A stretch of DNA of 64,000 nucleotides, from contig SJRY01000266.1 in assembly GCA_011319805.1 (NCBI GenBank), positions 682,001 to 746,000 of the forward strand, written 5' to 3'. Positions 38,619 through 50,505 of the stretch are shown piece after piece. Under the pieces are notes generated by a model. It was not told the origin of the DNA. It made no database searches and worked only from the letters and a program-made list of their open reading frames with translations. A program made the translations under genes and the position numbers. How positions within the stretch are numbered: the first letter of the stretch is position 1; every line of letters begins with the position of its first letter. Origin of the DNA: Macrocybe gigantea. Lineage: Eukaryota > Basidiomycota > Agaricomycetes > Agaricales > Callistosporiaceae.

Positions 38619-39428
38619 TCAAATCCCTTTTGGTTCGAGTTTCCCAGCGAGCAGGATTCCAAACGTCAGAGTGATAAGGGCAATCAACAACATCGCGATA
38701 ATCCCCGCGATAAAGCGTGCAACGGGGAAGTAACCCTTCGTCAGCGCGTTCTGAACCGAAAAGTAACGGACAGTACCTGGGAATACAAATAGTCAACTGG
38801 GGAGTCGAATCGAATGCATGAGAAACATACCAGTCACGAGTACGATAAGACCCATCGCAATGGTCATCGCGCCGAGGGGGCGGATATACGTGTGAAGACG
38901 GTGTCTCCCAGGAATGAAGCTTTCCGTCGAAGTGGAAGCGACAGTGAAGAGTTGTACAAGTGCCACGCCCGACGACGCCAGCGCTAGGCTCGTCCTGAGG
39001 TAGGCAAGGAATGTTCTCTCCAATGCCAGGTGGTCTCGTGCCACGCTCCCAGAATTCTCTAGCGTCACTGAGATGGACCGCGCACTGGGAAGTGGCGGCG
39101 GCGGCGGCGATAATGGCGGTTTTGCGGAAGTGATGGAAATAGGAGAGGACGACCACACCTCGACATCCTGCGCGTCATTGTCGCTCGGAATTAGCATAGT
39201 TAAGGAAGGGCGCAGAGCATTGGACACGTCGCTGTCCGCAGCCACTGCACCTGCTGCTACTCTGGTCTGGGTGTCCACGGCGCTTACACTCGGCGCAGTG
39301 TAGGGCTGAACGAGACGGGACTTGGCGCGAATACGGCGTTTCGCCAAGACATTGAAAGTGCTGGAATACGACTTGACGCGTTTGGTGGTCGAAAGGCCTT
39401 TTGGAACGAGCGGTGCGCTTTCTGACAT
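38619..39428 (-). CDS. DUF202-domain small membrane protein
   Basis: Fungal DUF202 protein; the same domain occurs in bacterial YidH and in VTC-type proteins. Starts MSESAPLVPKGLSTTKR, a disordered N-terminal half with a Pro run (PLSPPPPPLPSA). The domain signature is ARDHLALERTFLAYLRTSLA, followed by SGVALVQLF as TM1. TM2 is LGAMTIAMGLIVLVTGM, and TM3 after a short intron (about 38777-38830) is IAGIIAMLLIALITLTFGI, ending LAGKLEPKGI. Stop at 38619-38621. A possible upstream ATG at 39458 would add ten residues. Function unknown; a membrane role is inferred from three helices. Confidence 0.82.
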
Positions 39429-41120
39429 GGAAATGAGCATAAAAGTCGCAATAGCCACTTGGTAGATATTGAAGTACCAGAAGAAACGAAGCTGTCAGAA
39501 TGATCCGGAGCCTTTCGGTCGCCTCTGCCCGACTTCTTCTCCTTTGACGCTCAAGCGAGGCATCAAAAAGGTTGCGCCAATCACGTGTCCCGCCGTCTGC
39601 AGTTGGTCTTTTGGATGACGGGAAATGAAAAGGTATGTGACCCTCAGTTCCAGACAACGGAAATCGTTCCTGTCAGTGTCTGTTCTAATGCTTTTGCTAG
39701 ATTGCTTAGAGTCAGGTGTTTATCAGCCATGACAAGTGCTATTTTATCTACATGGGAAAGACTGAAATTCGCATCGTACAAACCTCAACAGAAAGTTATC
39801 AAATGTATGCTTTCCAGGCGGCCTTTCCCAAACCATGAATCAACGCTTCCGCTTTCAAATGTCTGTCATGTCATCGATACCATCACCGCCTGAAAAATGT
39901 AAAAATTCAATCCTAATAAAGCGGTTCCGAGGGAACATCGCGAAGTCTTTCTCTTGGATTTTGCGCAATTTAGAGCGGTCCGAAATTCACTCACTCGATA
40001 TCAAACATAGTGGGTGTCAGCGTTCACGTATTGAACCGATTCCTTCACTGTGGAGTAGCCTTTCTGACATCACTGCAGCACAGGAGGACGCGGGAATTCT
40101 CAACTTGCTGCAAAATATACACTGAAATAACTCCATTAGTTGAAGATTACGACTGACGCCTTCAGAACACCGTCGTCTGTAATCGTGGGCTTTAATCTAT
40201 GAGATCAAAATTATTCGTGTTGACGGCACAGAATTCATAGCGCAAGACAAAACGCCTTAACCCCCGCCTCTCCCGCGCGATGTCTCATGGACTGTATGTA
40301 TCGATCACATGCTCTTGCCTCATGGCAATCCCGATATCGTATGCTCTTGCAAAGCAACCATGTGTTCTCTCTTCCAGACCAATCCTCCAGGTTCGATCCT
40401 GTAAGGCGGACAGCACCACCTGAAGGCACTGCCTACTCGTGGGTTGCTACTTCGCCGCTGGCCTGGAATTCGACCACAAGGAAAATGGTGAACCGCTGCC
40501 GAAATCCTATCACTCTCGGGCACTAGTGTTCGAGGCGGAGTAGAGGGTCGCAGCTTCACATACTAGTGAATTCCGCTCAGCCCGGTCCAACTAGTGGTGA
40601 GGCCTTTCGCGCCAAAGCTGCGATTCGGAGACGATTGTCCAGGCAGAATAAGACAGTCATCGCCGTTTGAAGATGTCTGATGGGGGAACTAATTTTCAAG
40701 ACTCTGACCCCTTCACACGTCATGTGGCCTTCCAACTCTGCGAAGCGGACTACTTTACAATGGGATATGCAGATGCCCGTCTCCAAGTAGTGGTCGCATA
40801 ATACTATCGCGAGGTTATCATCCTCTCCTCGTCTAGATGCCAGAATGCCCCTGAGGAAGAAGCACGATCGTCGGATCCTGATTGCCACAGACCAATAAGG
40901 CAGAATGAAGCTCAAATTTACTATAAATTTTCTCATCAGAAACTGTGGAACCGAACACTGAGGTGAGTCAAGCCAGTCATTGTCGAAAACGGTCAGAACG
41001 CTACACGAAGAACGTTTAAAAACCTGGCTTTGTCTCCGGTGGGCTTCAAACGAATTCAAACCCTCATTGATTGGCCCGCTCGTAGCTGACATCGGATTAT
41101 TCAAGCATTTGCACCAAATT
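39429..41120. other. 1.7-kb gene-poor region, nothing convincing
   Basis: No ORF carries a recognisable domain. The longest, on the minus strand at 40577-41104, has no family signature and sits where the adenylate-forming gene's promoter should be. A GGTTCGATCC string at about 40388 resembles a tRNA B box, but no tRNA fold surrounds it. The stretch may hold gene relics too degraded to identify. Confidence 0.4.
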
Positions 41121-43158
41121 ATGACTTCTCTAACCTCAACTCACCTACTCGATCTCCTTCAGTATCGTGTCAAAACATCTGGATCCTCTCCCATGTTCAA
41201 AAGACCTAAGTTCACAAACTCAGATCCGCCAGAAGAGTGGACCGACGTCACCTTTGCAGAATTTGCTGCGGACGTTGACTCCGTTGCTGTCTTTCTGGCT
41301 ATTGAACTGAAACTGAAAGACGTTCCTCCTCGTTCTGTTGTTAGTGTTTGGTGCGTTCTGCTGTGTTCAGTGTCAACTCAACAAGGTAACCCATTCATGG
41401 CCACGACCGTAGGTTCAGCGGATTTGAATACGACCATCTCGTATATATTATGGCCATTTCGCGGCTGTCGTACATCCCTCAGATGTTCAGCCTCTATCTC
41501 ACCGATTTTGCCTTGATTCTCGAACTCATGGATCAGGCTGGATCAAAAGCGATTATCTATGATCCAAGCCTCGAACTATCGGTAGTAACTTGCCCTCTGC
41601 CCATAGTAGCAACAATCCCTGTCCGCGTCTGCCCCAAAGCCGACGTCTCCGTGTTGCCTAGAATCGGAGACTTATCCTTTGATGACCAAGAACATTGCTT
41701 CATTTATCTGACATCAGGATCGACCTCTGGCAGACCAAAACTCGTCCCATACACCCACAGGCTCATCCAAAGAGCACTTGAAAAATCTTTGGCAGCATGC
41801 TTCCAAGGCGGACCCTTTGAATCGCAGGATGTGACAGTTCAATATGGTAGTTTCTGCCACGTATCCACGATGCTTCGTACGTAATTCTCTCAGTCTGCTT
41901 GATATGATGATTCGCGAACAATGATTCTTTTTTACTGAAGGATTCCTCTGTAGCTTGTATCTCGGTTTTTGCATCATCCAGCCATCGGAACTGCGATACT
42001 CTCCGCGAGAGATTATGAACATGATCAGTGTATGCGGTCTAAACCGATATCATCATTTCGGATCCGCCCTCTCGGCGCATATCAAGGCTGCGAAGGGCGA
42101 CCCAACGTTTTTGAAAGCATTGCAAATAATGAGGACAGTATCATATAGCGGAATCTCTCTGACGATTGAAGACGACGAGTGGTGTCACCAGAACGGCATT
42201 CCTTTGGTGGTGAGTAACTTTTCCTCACTCAGGGGAAAGCTAATAGCGGTGGCAGAATTCGTATGCTAATACAGAATGCGGTGTGTCATCGTTCGACTGG
42301 AATCAGATTGCGATTATTGACTTACCTTATCATCGAAAGCTTTTCTAATGTCCTCTATTCTAGGAAAACGCTCCCGCTTTCTTCGACCCCTCCCAGGGTT
42401 ATCTTACAGATTTGACGCAATGAGCCAGACAACACAAACCGATGGTGTTGCGAGTGTTCCGTTGCTTGAACTCGTAATACTAGCCGATTCTCCTGAGCTG
42501 CCACTACGACATCTCCGATCGGCAGATGGAAATTTCCATACCGCAGATTTGTTTGAAAAGCAGACGGACGGCTCGTATCTCTTTCGTGGACGCGGGGATG
42601 ATTGGCTGATAAACGATGACGTGGATTGGTGCGATACTAAGGAGGTCCTTGACGGTTACCGAAAAGAGCATTGAATGATGCTTATTCTTCAGGGCCATTG
42701 AAGACAAGGTGTACGAAGCGTGCGGCGACTTGATCAAAGGGTGTGTCGTGGTTGGAAATGGCAGAGCTTCTCCGGCTCTCTTTGTAGAGGTCATGAGCTG
42801 CTCATCGGCGGTCTCAGCGGACTGTCTTAAAGAGATGATTCTCGAAAGGATCAAAGAATCTAACAGCCGCAGATGGATGCATGAGCAAATTACCAAAAAA
42901 GAATTGATTTTGGTGGTCGATGAAGGGACCTTGCCCCGAACTGTGAGTTTTTCACCCGGCGGTCTCTTCATTGCGCATGACTGATTTGGCTATGGCGTAC
43001 GACCTGTTATCCAGGCAAAAGGAAACTTCAGGTATGTATATTACGCCATGTTTCCGATATTGTCTTTTCTGATAATCGGTATTGTGTAGGCGCAGAGCTA
43101 TTGAGCAAGAGTTTTTGACGGAGCTAGATGCTGCATATGCAAGTGTGCTTGGTTGTTA
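41121..43158 (+). CDS. Stand-alone adenylate-forming enzyme (AMP-binding, NRPS-like A domain)
   Basis: ANL-superfamily protein, roughly 560 residues. Starts MTSLTSTHLLDLLQYRV. Motifs: WTDVTFAEFAADVDSV, an intron joining RSVVSVW to FSGFEYDHLVYIMAISRLSY, the A3 phosphate loop YLTSGSTSGRPKLVPYTH, FLRPLPGLSYRFD, ELVILADSPELPL, GNFHTADLF (A7 Asp), FRGRGDDWL (A8-like), and a C-terminal lid with TLPRTVKGNFRR (A10-like Lys), ending AYASVLGC. These match the adenylation half of fungal NRPS-like reductases and acyl-CoA synthetases. No carrier protein, reductase or thioesterase domain follows. The A5 region after GIPLV (about 42210-42350) does not join cleanly, so the protein may be partly degenerate. 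Substrate unknown. Confidence 0.75.
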
Positions 43159-44175
43159 AAAATACCAAGTTGCTTCATGTCAAGTCACCTCCGGAACCAT
43201 GTAGAAGCACGAAATTAGACACTTGGCTTCGTCCCCTCAGTACCCTTGAAGTCGCGCCTCAATGTAGCGAGAGTCAATTAAGAGCGGCAGGGTTACCTCG
43301 TTCGCATGTCCCTGGCTGTAGTACGCTGCAACTGCAGTGCGTATTCAGCTGCCTCGGAACAACGGAAGCTAAGAGCGAAGTATCTGACCATGCGAGGGCC
43401 CGTTTCACAGGAAGAGATATTTTTGTCTTAATCAACGAACTCTGACATGCAGAATTGGTTTTGCAGGTCGCTGTTTCTCGAGGATGCACTGATATTGAGG
43501 GCATCATTTTGCGAGTTCTTGCCCCATCCCTCTAAACAATCTCGCCTAGTCGAGACAGCAGCCGCCAGAAAATACCAGCTCCTTTGGGTGTCGTATCCAA
43601 TTTTCTACGCCTGAATGCCTTGCGGTAATGTACGATTGATTCTGGGTTTGTATTCCATGAACCAGCCTGGACCGAGCACGGGGCTACGGATCCTCCCGCT
43701 GCTGTACTGCACCCATGGCGACCAAGCTACGGCAATAGTCACAATCCGTATGTATCAGGTGTGTGCTGCAGTTTAGATCCCTCAGCAAGGAAATGAAAGC
43801 ATGTAAAGAAGTCTGCTTCTGCCAGCGCCTCTCGCATCTGTTCGCAACTATTTTAGCTGCCCTCCGAACATCCGTCGTGGCTTGTTTCCGAGAATTGCTG
43901 GATGTCCGACCTCTTCCATAGAGATGCGGACGCCATACGAATTTCCTCGACATGGCAATCCAGACAGAATGTTTGGACGTCTCCAGCTGCGGCGGGTGAA
44001 AGTCCTCGACGATTGCACCACCTAACTGCGACATTTCTATATCTAGACCGAATATGTAGCCTTAAATGCAATCTGGCTGTGATGTATCCAAGTACGATGG
44101 AGGGCACTGTCTTTATCTACATATATGATTAAAATACACGTTGTCCGCTTTCGCATTCTATTTTGTTCCAGGTTG
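43159..44175. other. 1-kb gene-poor region, nothing convincing
   Basis: Open minus-strand frames at 43684-44034 and 43853-44107 overlap in different frames and show no family signature. No repeat or RNA gene was recognised. If the adenylate-forming gene once had further domains, I see no trace of them here. Confidence 0.4.
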
Positions 44176-45520
44176 TCATTCTTTCTTGATATTCTTTTTA
44201 TCTGTCCTTTCTCCGGTGGTGAACAAGAAACTCCCAAAAAATACCATGCCAGCACCTATCACGAGTTGGCTGTTCCAGCCGTTCTTGAACCACCAAACGC
44301 TCAAACAGAGGCTCAGGGCTTTTCGAGTCGTAAGAACGAGGTTGGTGGACACGGAAGAAACTTGCTGGAAGTAAGCAGAATAGTGAGCATCAGTGCAGGT
44401 GCAGTGAATCAAGGACTCCACTTACCGAAGTGAGGCGATTGACGCCTGATACGCAGATCAACTGCGATACGAGGTTTCCGCCTAGAATGAGATACGACGC
44501 AATCGTCGAGGTCGACGTCGCACCCGACAGACTAACAAGTCCTTGCTTAACATCAGGTATAAGGAAGATAAATGCTGGTAGTGACAGGAGATGCTGCCAG
44601 ACGATATTGAATACGTCTCGCCAGAGTATGTCATGCCCGTGAACATACCGTGTAAAAAACGCCTTCTTGCCAGCAAGGGCCGTACGTCTTGTAGGTCTTT
44701 TCCTGCAGAAGCCCAAGGAAACCGGTAAAAAACAGGGACGTGACGATCATTGCGATGCCGATCATGTATTTGCGCATGTCCTCTGCTGTCTTGGGCTGGT
44801 TCGCTTTTAGCGAGGAAGAAATCGGAACAGGTCTGGAAAGTGTGGCGAGAACGACACCGACCGACACGAGCGCGACGGAAATCTCAACAAACAAAGGTTG
44901 AGGATTTGCTCGGAAATTCAAGAAAACGGAGAAAGATAGCACTCACTACCTGCACTGCGTTGTACCGTTTCTTCAAAAAGAGCAGTCCAAAGAGCATCGA
45001 GACGGCCAAACCTGAGATTTAAATCGTCAATGAACATCCCTCCTCGAACCTTAGAGGAAGCGCGATCTCTCACGTACCTGCGGACCGGAACACGATCAAA
45101 ATCGTCAGTGGGACATTGTACGCAAAGGCCCAGTTGTTGAGAAGAGAGCCGGTGGTGAGGACGAGTACCTGCATGGCCCATTTGCGGAGCGGCACTTGAC
45201 GCGCCTTGAGTCGCGGAAGGAAGGGCCACTTTGTTTCGAACGAAAGAAATTTGGGCAGGGAAAGTAGCGTTATGAACAGCATTTGCGAAAAGGTCAGAGC
45301 GGAGCCTAGGCAGGATTCGTTCTTCATCGCGTCATCGGACAACAGAGAAAAAGAGACTTGATATACCGATGCGTGGGTTCATTATGAGTAGCTGCTCATA
45401 CGCCCATACGTTCCTGCGGACGGGTATTCCACCTTCAATCATGCCCAAACGCTTGTCGAGCCAATTTAATTAAACGTACGCGCAACAACCTCCAAGGACC
45501 ATCATCAAGACCTGCACCAT
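44176..45520 (-). CDS. Nucleotide-sugar transporter, UAA/SLC35B4 (YEA4) family
   Basis: Ten-helix drug/metabolite-superfamily transporter. It resembles YEA4/SLC35B4, which carries UDP-GlcNAc (or UDP-xylose) across ER or Golgi membranes for cell-wall or glycan synthesis. The N-terminus MVQVLMMVLGGCCA is followed after an intron by NVWAYEQLLIMNPRIG and SALTFSQMLFITLLSLPKFL. Further segments: LLNNWAFAYNVPLTILIVFRSAGLAVSML, LLFLKKRYNAVQ, YMIGIAMIVTSLFFTGFLGL, LQEKTYKTYGPCWQEGVFYT, LILGGNLVSQLICVSGVNRL and VLTTRKALSLCLSVWWFKN. A basic C-terminus ends DKKNIKKE. About seven introns. Start 45518-45520 is chosen as the ATG before the first helix. No frame error noticed. Confidence 0.88.
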
Positions 45521-45977
45521 CCAAATTTCAGACAAAACCGATGTCAATCCTCTCTTGCACCTCGGGAAATCTCAGACTCATGTACCGGATAAAGATCAAG
45601 CAGGACCGGCGCTGCTTGAGACAATGTCACTCCCTCGTCCGCTTTTCGACCGGAGCTCCCGTTGACGTAGTCGTTCGTGCCGTTGGCGACGCCTTTGCGA
45701 CCGCGCCTCGTAGCCATGCGATACGTGGAAGGAAAGGTATTCAGATCGGGTGGGTAAGAGTCTGGGTATGCCGGCGTTCTACACGTAGCTCATGCTGTCG
45801 TGGTGAGAAATTCCGCGTTCGCGGGGTTCTTGTTCAATTTTTCATGGCTTGGCCGGATCATGTGCGTTTCGGCCCATTGTCGTTATACAGTAATCGTACA
45901 TACATACACTATAGAAACACAGACTAGGGTATAATAACATCTTGAATCCCAAAAAGAAAGAAGAGTTCCGATGGTCA
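45521..45977. other. Intergenic stretch, nothing recognised
   Basis: About 460 bp between the transporter start and the 3' end of the methyltransferase gene. A plus-strand ORF at 45541-45927 is Arg/Cys-rich with no domain and is probably chance. Confidence 0.45.
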
Positions 45978-47001
45978 TCAGGCGGTGAGCACGGCCGAAA
46001 ACCGCAGACGCATGTAAACCATGGCCCACTTGCCGCTTTCGTCTTGGCAATCGGCCCGGGACATGCACTCGACCTCGTCCATCATGGTATTTGCCTTCTC
46101 GTCCGAGAATGCGCCAAAAAACGTATGGCGGGCAAAGACCTGCAGCCAACCGCGAAGGCCTGTCGGGAGCGGTGTTATCCGTGGCGTCAGCGACAGATGC
46201 GTCGGCTCGAAGGATGCCCGGACGAGGACCTTTGTTGAAAGTAAACGATTTACATACAAAAACACGAGAAAAGCGGCAGACCTTGACATAATCCTCCATT
46301 GACGGAAAGTACCACGGATCCACAGCAGTAGGATCGTGGCCTCTCACCCTGAGGACGTGGTGCAGTGCGCCTCGCACGCCGATGCAGTTCATGAACCCAC
46401 CCATCTCACCAACGAACCTGCCTCCCTTTCTGAGGACCTTCTTTGCGCTCGCAAGGACACCGGCAGGGTCGCGCTTGCACCAGTGAAGCGTGGCGTTGCT
46501 GAACACGGCATCAAACTTGTCCGCGAGCTCCGGCATCGCTTCTACGCTGGGGAGCTCCAACGCCTGGATGTCGGACTGGAAGAGACGTTTCACGCCGTTC
46601 GCCTTGGCCTGGTTGAGCTGCCATGTGCAATCACCATCGGCGTCGTCTCAGCATTGCGCGTCTCGGACAATTGGGAAAAAGAGAAAAAAAACTGTACGGA
46701 CCATGCTCTCGCTCAGATCGACGCCGACGACCAAGCCCGCACCCTCCCCGTCTTTGACGAGCCGCTGCAGCTCCAGCGTTACCTCTCCGCTCCCGCACCC
46801 AAAGTCAATGATGCGCTCTCCGGAGCGCGCGTTGAGCAGCTCGATCACAGGCGCGACGAATGCTGGCGAATACACGAATGGGACCTTGCGGTTGTACAGC
46901 GCGGCGGACCAGCCGGATTCATCTGGCTTCTCAGAGTCCGAACTCGTGCCTTGCGCATTAGTGTTGTTGTCGACGTCGAGGTGAAGACTCTTGATGCCCA
47001 T
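45978..47001 (-). CDS. SAM-dependent methyltransferase (type 11/25, Tam-like)
   Basis: Class I methyltransferase resembling small-molecule enzymes such as trans-aconitate methyltransferase. Starts MGIKSLHLDVDNN, then WSAALYNRKVPFVYSPAF. Motif I is ERIIDFGCGSGEVTLEL, followed by VVGVDLSESMV. After an intron (about 46625-46695) come GVKRLFQSDIQAL, DAVFSNATLHWC (motif post-II), LRKGGRFVGEMGGFMNC and VRGALHHVL. The last exon has LPTGLRGWLQVFARHTFFGA and ends RLRFSAVLTA. Stop at 45978. No frame error seen. The substrate cannot be read from sequence. Confidence 0.85.
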
Positions 47002-47431
47002 GACTAGGCCGTTGTTGTTCAAAAGATTTTGCACTTACGTTTGTCTTAAATGCATTTTCTTGGACTCTGAGCGGCCGAAATTGTTTATTCATCGGCTGAT
47101 GAAAAGACCAAACGTTATCTGACGTGGTTTGGACCATGGCGGACGCATTTTAGAATGCCAGATTTCGGCCGACGTCCGGGCGTCGGGGCCGATGCACAGA
47201 CGCAACCCCCGCCAATGATTGTCGACGCGTTTCATATTACCCGCAACGAAAGACACGAGCCCTGATATAGAAAATGATACACCAATTCTGGACGCAAGTA
47301 GAGCCTTCATATCGAGTGTAAGCATATGAATGTCCAGCAGGTAATTTACTAGAATAATCACGAGGAGAGAAAATGGAGACATAAGCTATGGCACAGCTCA
47401 AGACATTAGTGTTCGTTTCAAGATCATCGCG
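47002..47431. other. Intergenic stretch, nothing recognised
   Basis: About 430 bp between the methyltransferase start and the Vip1-like 3' end, presumably promoter plus terminator. No ORF with a domain was seen. Confidence 0.45.
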
Positions 47432-48594
47432 TTAGACAACGGTAGGGGCAGCCTGGGTCTTGGGATCCGGCTGCGCTGCTGAGCCCGTAGCAGTCGAAGT
47501 AGCAGAGGGCTCCACAGGCAGCTCATGTTGCTCCGGCTGTGCTGCTCGCTTGTGCGCATCTGCGATGCGGCGAGCCTCCTCATGTATGTCGTGGACTTGC
47601 TTGGAGGTGGACGTGTAAAACTCTTTTACTTTCTGTCCGAAAGGAGAAGAGATCGCCTTGGTGTAATACTGGCCACAAACGCATAAGTATCAATCCGCAA
47701 TAAGTCGTCGAAGGGCTCACATCATGAGCAGCCTTTGAAATGCCCTTTTGTTCGTCCATTTCCTTGGCATGCTGCGTAGCCGCAGTGACGGTAGATTGAA
47801 CTTTTCCGGAGATAGTCTGTTCGGGACCAAGGGCCTTGGCGCCGATAGATGCATCGAGTGAGTGGAAATAGTTGAGGAACCGGTTGGAGATGCCTTGCTT
47901 ATCTGCGGAAATACATACGTCACAGTGGGAAATGAGGAAGTAAGGCATATGCATACGATCCAACTCGATGGCACGTTGAAGGATGGAATCAGAAAGGGCA
48001 TATCCTTTGGCGAGGTATTCCGCCGCAACTGGTACAGAGTGTTCAGCAAAGTTCATGAGAGGCGGGGTAGAGACATTCACTTCCGGCACGGGGCTTGTCA
48101 GATTGCTCGACAAGAATATCTTTTGCAGCAGTAGACTCCTCGTCGGGATGCACTTGATCAGACGACACGTTCAAAGTGGCACCATCAAGGGTTCCGCCAC
48201 TAAGCTGTGGCGCTGTCATTACCTGACGTCAAGCTGTAAGGAATGTTATTGCTGACCATCAATGCCGTCTTTGCGGCAGAGGGCTTTTCGAAATGGATGG
48301 TCGCATTGCCTGACTTTTCAGTGTAATCTATGGCGTTGATCCTGCAACGAGGCATGAGGTTTCGAGTCATGAATGATTAGCCGACGAGGACGCACTTTCC
48401 ACAGAAGCTGAAGGGCGTGCCTGTGAGACGGGATGAACGATGAGATGAGGTGGTGAGACAAACGTGAAAAAGTCGTTGAGCTGCTCCTTTGTCGTAGATG
48501 GCGCTATTCCCGATACCTATGATAACAAGTCTGTTAGCTCGACGTTATTGACGACGACAAAGGATGTGCGAACGTTGACTGCGTGAGTTGCCAT
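47432..48594 (-). CDS. Vip1-like RRM protein
   Basis: Single-RRM protein like fission-yeast Vip1. Starts MATHAVN; the first intron follows codon seven. The RRM reads VSGIAPSTTKEQLNDFFTF (RNP2 side), CGKINAIDY, GNATIHFEKPSAAKTALML (RNP1 side) and LNVSSD. The rest is helical: AAEYLAKGYALSDSILQRAI, SNRFLNYFHSLDASIGAKA, SSPFGQKVKEFYTSTSKQVH and an Ala/Pro-rich tail ending APTVV. These helices match the conserved C-terminal part of the Vip1 group. About eight introns. RNA binding is inferred from the RRM. Stop at 47432-47434. Confidence 0.87.
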
Positions 48595-49109
48595 GACCGT
48601 CGCTTTCTGAGGGTGAGACCGGCTGAGATGATGATCTTATCTCATAAGTGGCGCATGACATCATTGTAATTTCACGTGACTTTGACGCCTATTCTTAATT
48701 TAGGGACCTTTGCTTCCGCTGCGCCACTCTCGTTCCTGTTTGTCCTTTTCTTTCTTTTTTTTTCTTTCTTTTTTTTTTCTGATCTCCTCAGCTTTGAAAG
48801 TTGGACGACGGAAATAAAAGACAGGCTGGAACGACTTGCGGCCATTAACTGGCCATCGTCCGGCCAGCACGACCAGCGATCATACATCATTTGTTTCACC
48901 CGTCCCAGTGACTGACAAAACAGTCATCTTTGCCTTCCCACTGCTCGCCTCTGCACAAGCAGCCTGCACTCCTTTCTCGGCTTCATCACCACTTTGTCCT
49001 TCTACCGCGCTGACCGGGTTGCGATAAAGAAAACCACAAGGTCGACTGCTGACCTTCTTCGGTTCTCCATCTCTGAAGAGTCAAAAGTTCCTAGCAATTC
49101 TGGCAGAGC
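48595..49109. promoter_or_regulatory. Divergent intergenic region with a long pyrimidine tract
   Basis: About 515 bp between the divergent Vip1-like and 49110 genes. It holds a C/T tract of roughly 45 bases (about 48738-48780) made of TTTC and T-runs on the plus strand. Such tracts are common just upstream of fungal transcription starts, so it may serve the plus-strand gene. Inference from position and composition only. Confidence 0.4.
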
Positions 49110-50020
49110 ATGGTACGTCTCCTCCGATCACTCCGCGCTTTAGTCGTCTCGCTAAAGCCGTGTGCTCTTCCATCTTTTCTTTAAAGCCGATCTCCAAGCC
49201 CATGCTCATTGGTCGAACATCAACCCTCGACCTGGCTCACGGCACGCAAGCCCAGCCATCCATGCCGATAGAAATTCCCAGCAGGCGGGACCTAGGCCCC
49301 TCTTCATCGATGTCGTCGGCCCTCGGCTGTGGCCGTCTCTCCCCCGAGCTCCTCTTTGCCATGTCACCCGTTTCCCCGGACTTGGCCACCTTTGCAAGCA
49401 ACAGCGGCTCCCGTTCAGGGTCGCAGGAACGCCCAAGCGACGCCAACCTCTTCATGTATCAATTTCCCGTCCTCTCCGCTGCTCCTGTCCATCCTCAGCT
49501 CGAGCTTCGCCGCCAAGCAACCACCCGTCCGGACTCTATTACGTCCCTCCCAGACGAACAACAAGAGCACCGCCACGTATCGCTTTGTCATATGACAGAT
49601 GAAGACCTGTCCAATTCAAGCGGTAACTGCAACCTTCTTGCCAGCCGAAAACAGGCGAGCATGACCACCCAAAGGATTATCGGGTTCTCACCTCTCATGT
49701 CATCTATTCATTCCTTTTCCGATACGGCCGCTCATCCAGCGCCCGCGCTCGCGAAAAGGGTCCAGCGCGCATCGCCTAAATTTCCACTCCAGCCCAGTCC
49801 GCGCTTGCCATCGTCTCCATCATCGCCCCGCACGCGTGTGTTCCGGCATCGAACCCGTAGAGACGCGAAAGCTGACATTGGCGCTACGACCACGGCGGAA
49901 ATATCCTCGAACGAGACTGACCCAAGCGCGCTTGCTTTCGATCAGTTCCTGATGCGCCGCATGGAGAAACCCACCACTCGTTTTCGCAGAATGTCCCTTG
50001 TTTCCTCCATTCGAGGCTGA
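49110..50020 (+). CDS. Ser/Pro-rich hypothetical protein
   Basis: I recognise no family. A frame of about 270 residues, rich in Ser, Pro and Arg, runs from about 49188 to TGA 50018-50020. It contains PHPAPALAKRVQRASPKF-like low-complexity stretches and a C-terminal basic segment (FLMRRMEKPTTRFRRMSLVS) that looks more ordered. Two starts are possible. One is ATG 49110 followed at once by an intron (GTACGT at 49113 to TTTAAAG near 49187), giving M-PISKPMLIG. The other is ATG 49202 (MLIGRTST). The basic end with RRMS could be a phosphorylation site. Predicted largely disordered. Codon use resembles its neighbours. Confidence 0.6.
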
Positions 50021-50439
50021 TCACGGCCAGCTGATCAATATGATATGGATTAACCCCTCGATTTTCTATACGTCGCCGCTGTTCTTTGACAGCAAAACAC
50101 CTCGAGGCAACTCTTATGAAAGCGAGATTTCTTCTCCTTATTGTCGCTGGCCTTGTTTCATTCTGTGCTCGATTTCCCGTTGCCAGGGTTTGCATCATTG
50201 TCGGTCCTGTCTGGACATGCATTCTTTCACAACCGTCTACCCCTCCTCATACCAAAAGTTGAGTTGATCATGTTATATTCGATTAATTCTCTGTCCTATT
50301 AGATAGTATTCTCCCATCGCGTCAGCATACATAGCAGAAACAGTAGCATTCACATCGGTGTTCCATTACAATAGACAAATAAAACACAACGGACCTGTAC
50401 TTTGCTCATAAGATATCGCCGAGCTCGGATAACATTAAA
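50021..50439. other. Intergenic stretch beside the Helitron
   Basis: About 420 bp, AT-rich towards the right. No gene recognised. Contains the palindrome CCGAGCTCGG at about 50419-50428. Confidence 0.4.
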
Positions 50440-50453
50440 CAAGTATATAACAC

Positions 50454-50466
50454 GTGCCGCTGGCAC
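50454..50466 (-). repeat. Candidate Helitron 3' hairpin
   Basis: A perfect 5-bp inverted repeat, GTGCC-3 nt-GGCAC, lies about 40 bp past the Helitron stop codon. Helitron 3' ends typically carry a short GC-rich hairpin about ten bases before the terminus, and this fits. Alternatively it is a chance palindrome. Confidence 0.4.
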
Positions 50467-50505
50467 TTTTATGCCCCCCGGCCTTTTGTAATGCACTTTA
50501 AATAT

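Noticed and set aside
40380..40400. tRNA B-box-like string GGTTCGATCC
   Set aside because: No A box at the right distance and no cloverleaf arms or acceptor pairing around it.
40577..41104. 175-codon minus-strand ORF
   Set aside because: No domain, odd composition, and it overlaps the upstream region of the adenylate-forming gene; likely chance.
45541..45927. 128-codon plus-strand ORF
   Set aside because: Arg/Cys-rich with no recognisable motif, no intron structure and no conserved-looking segment.
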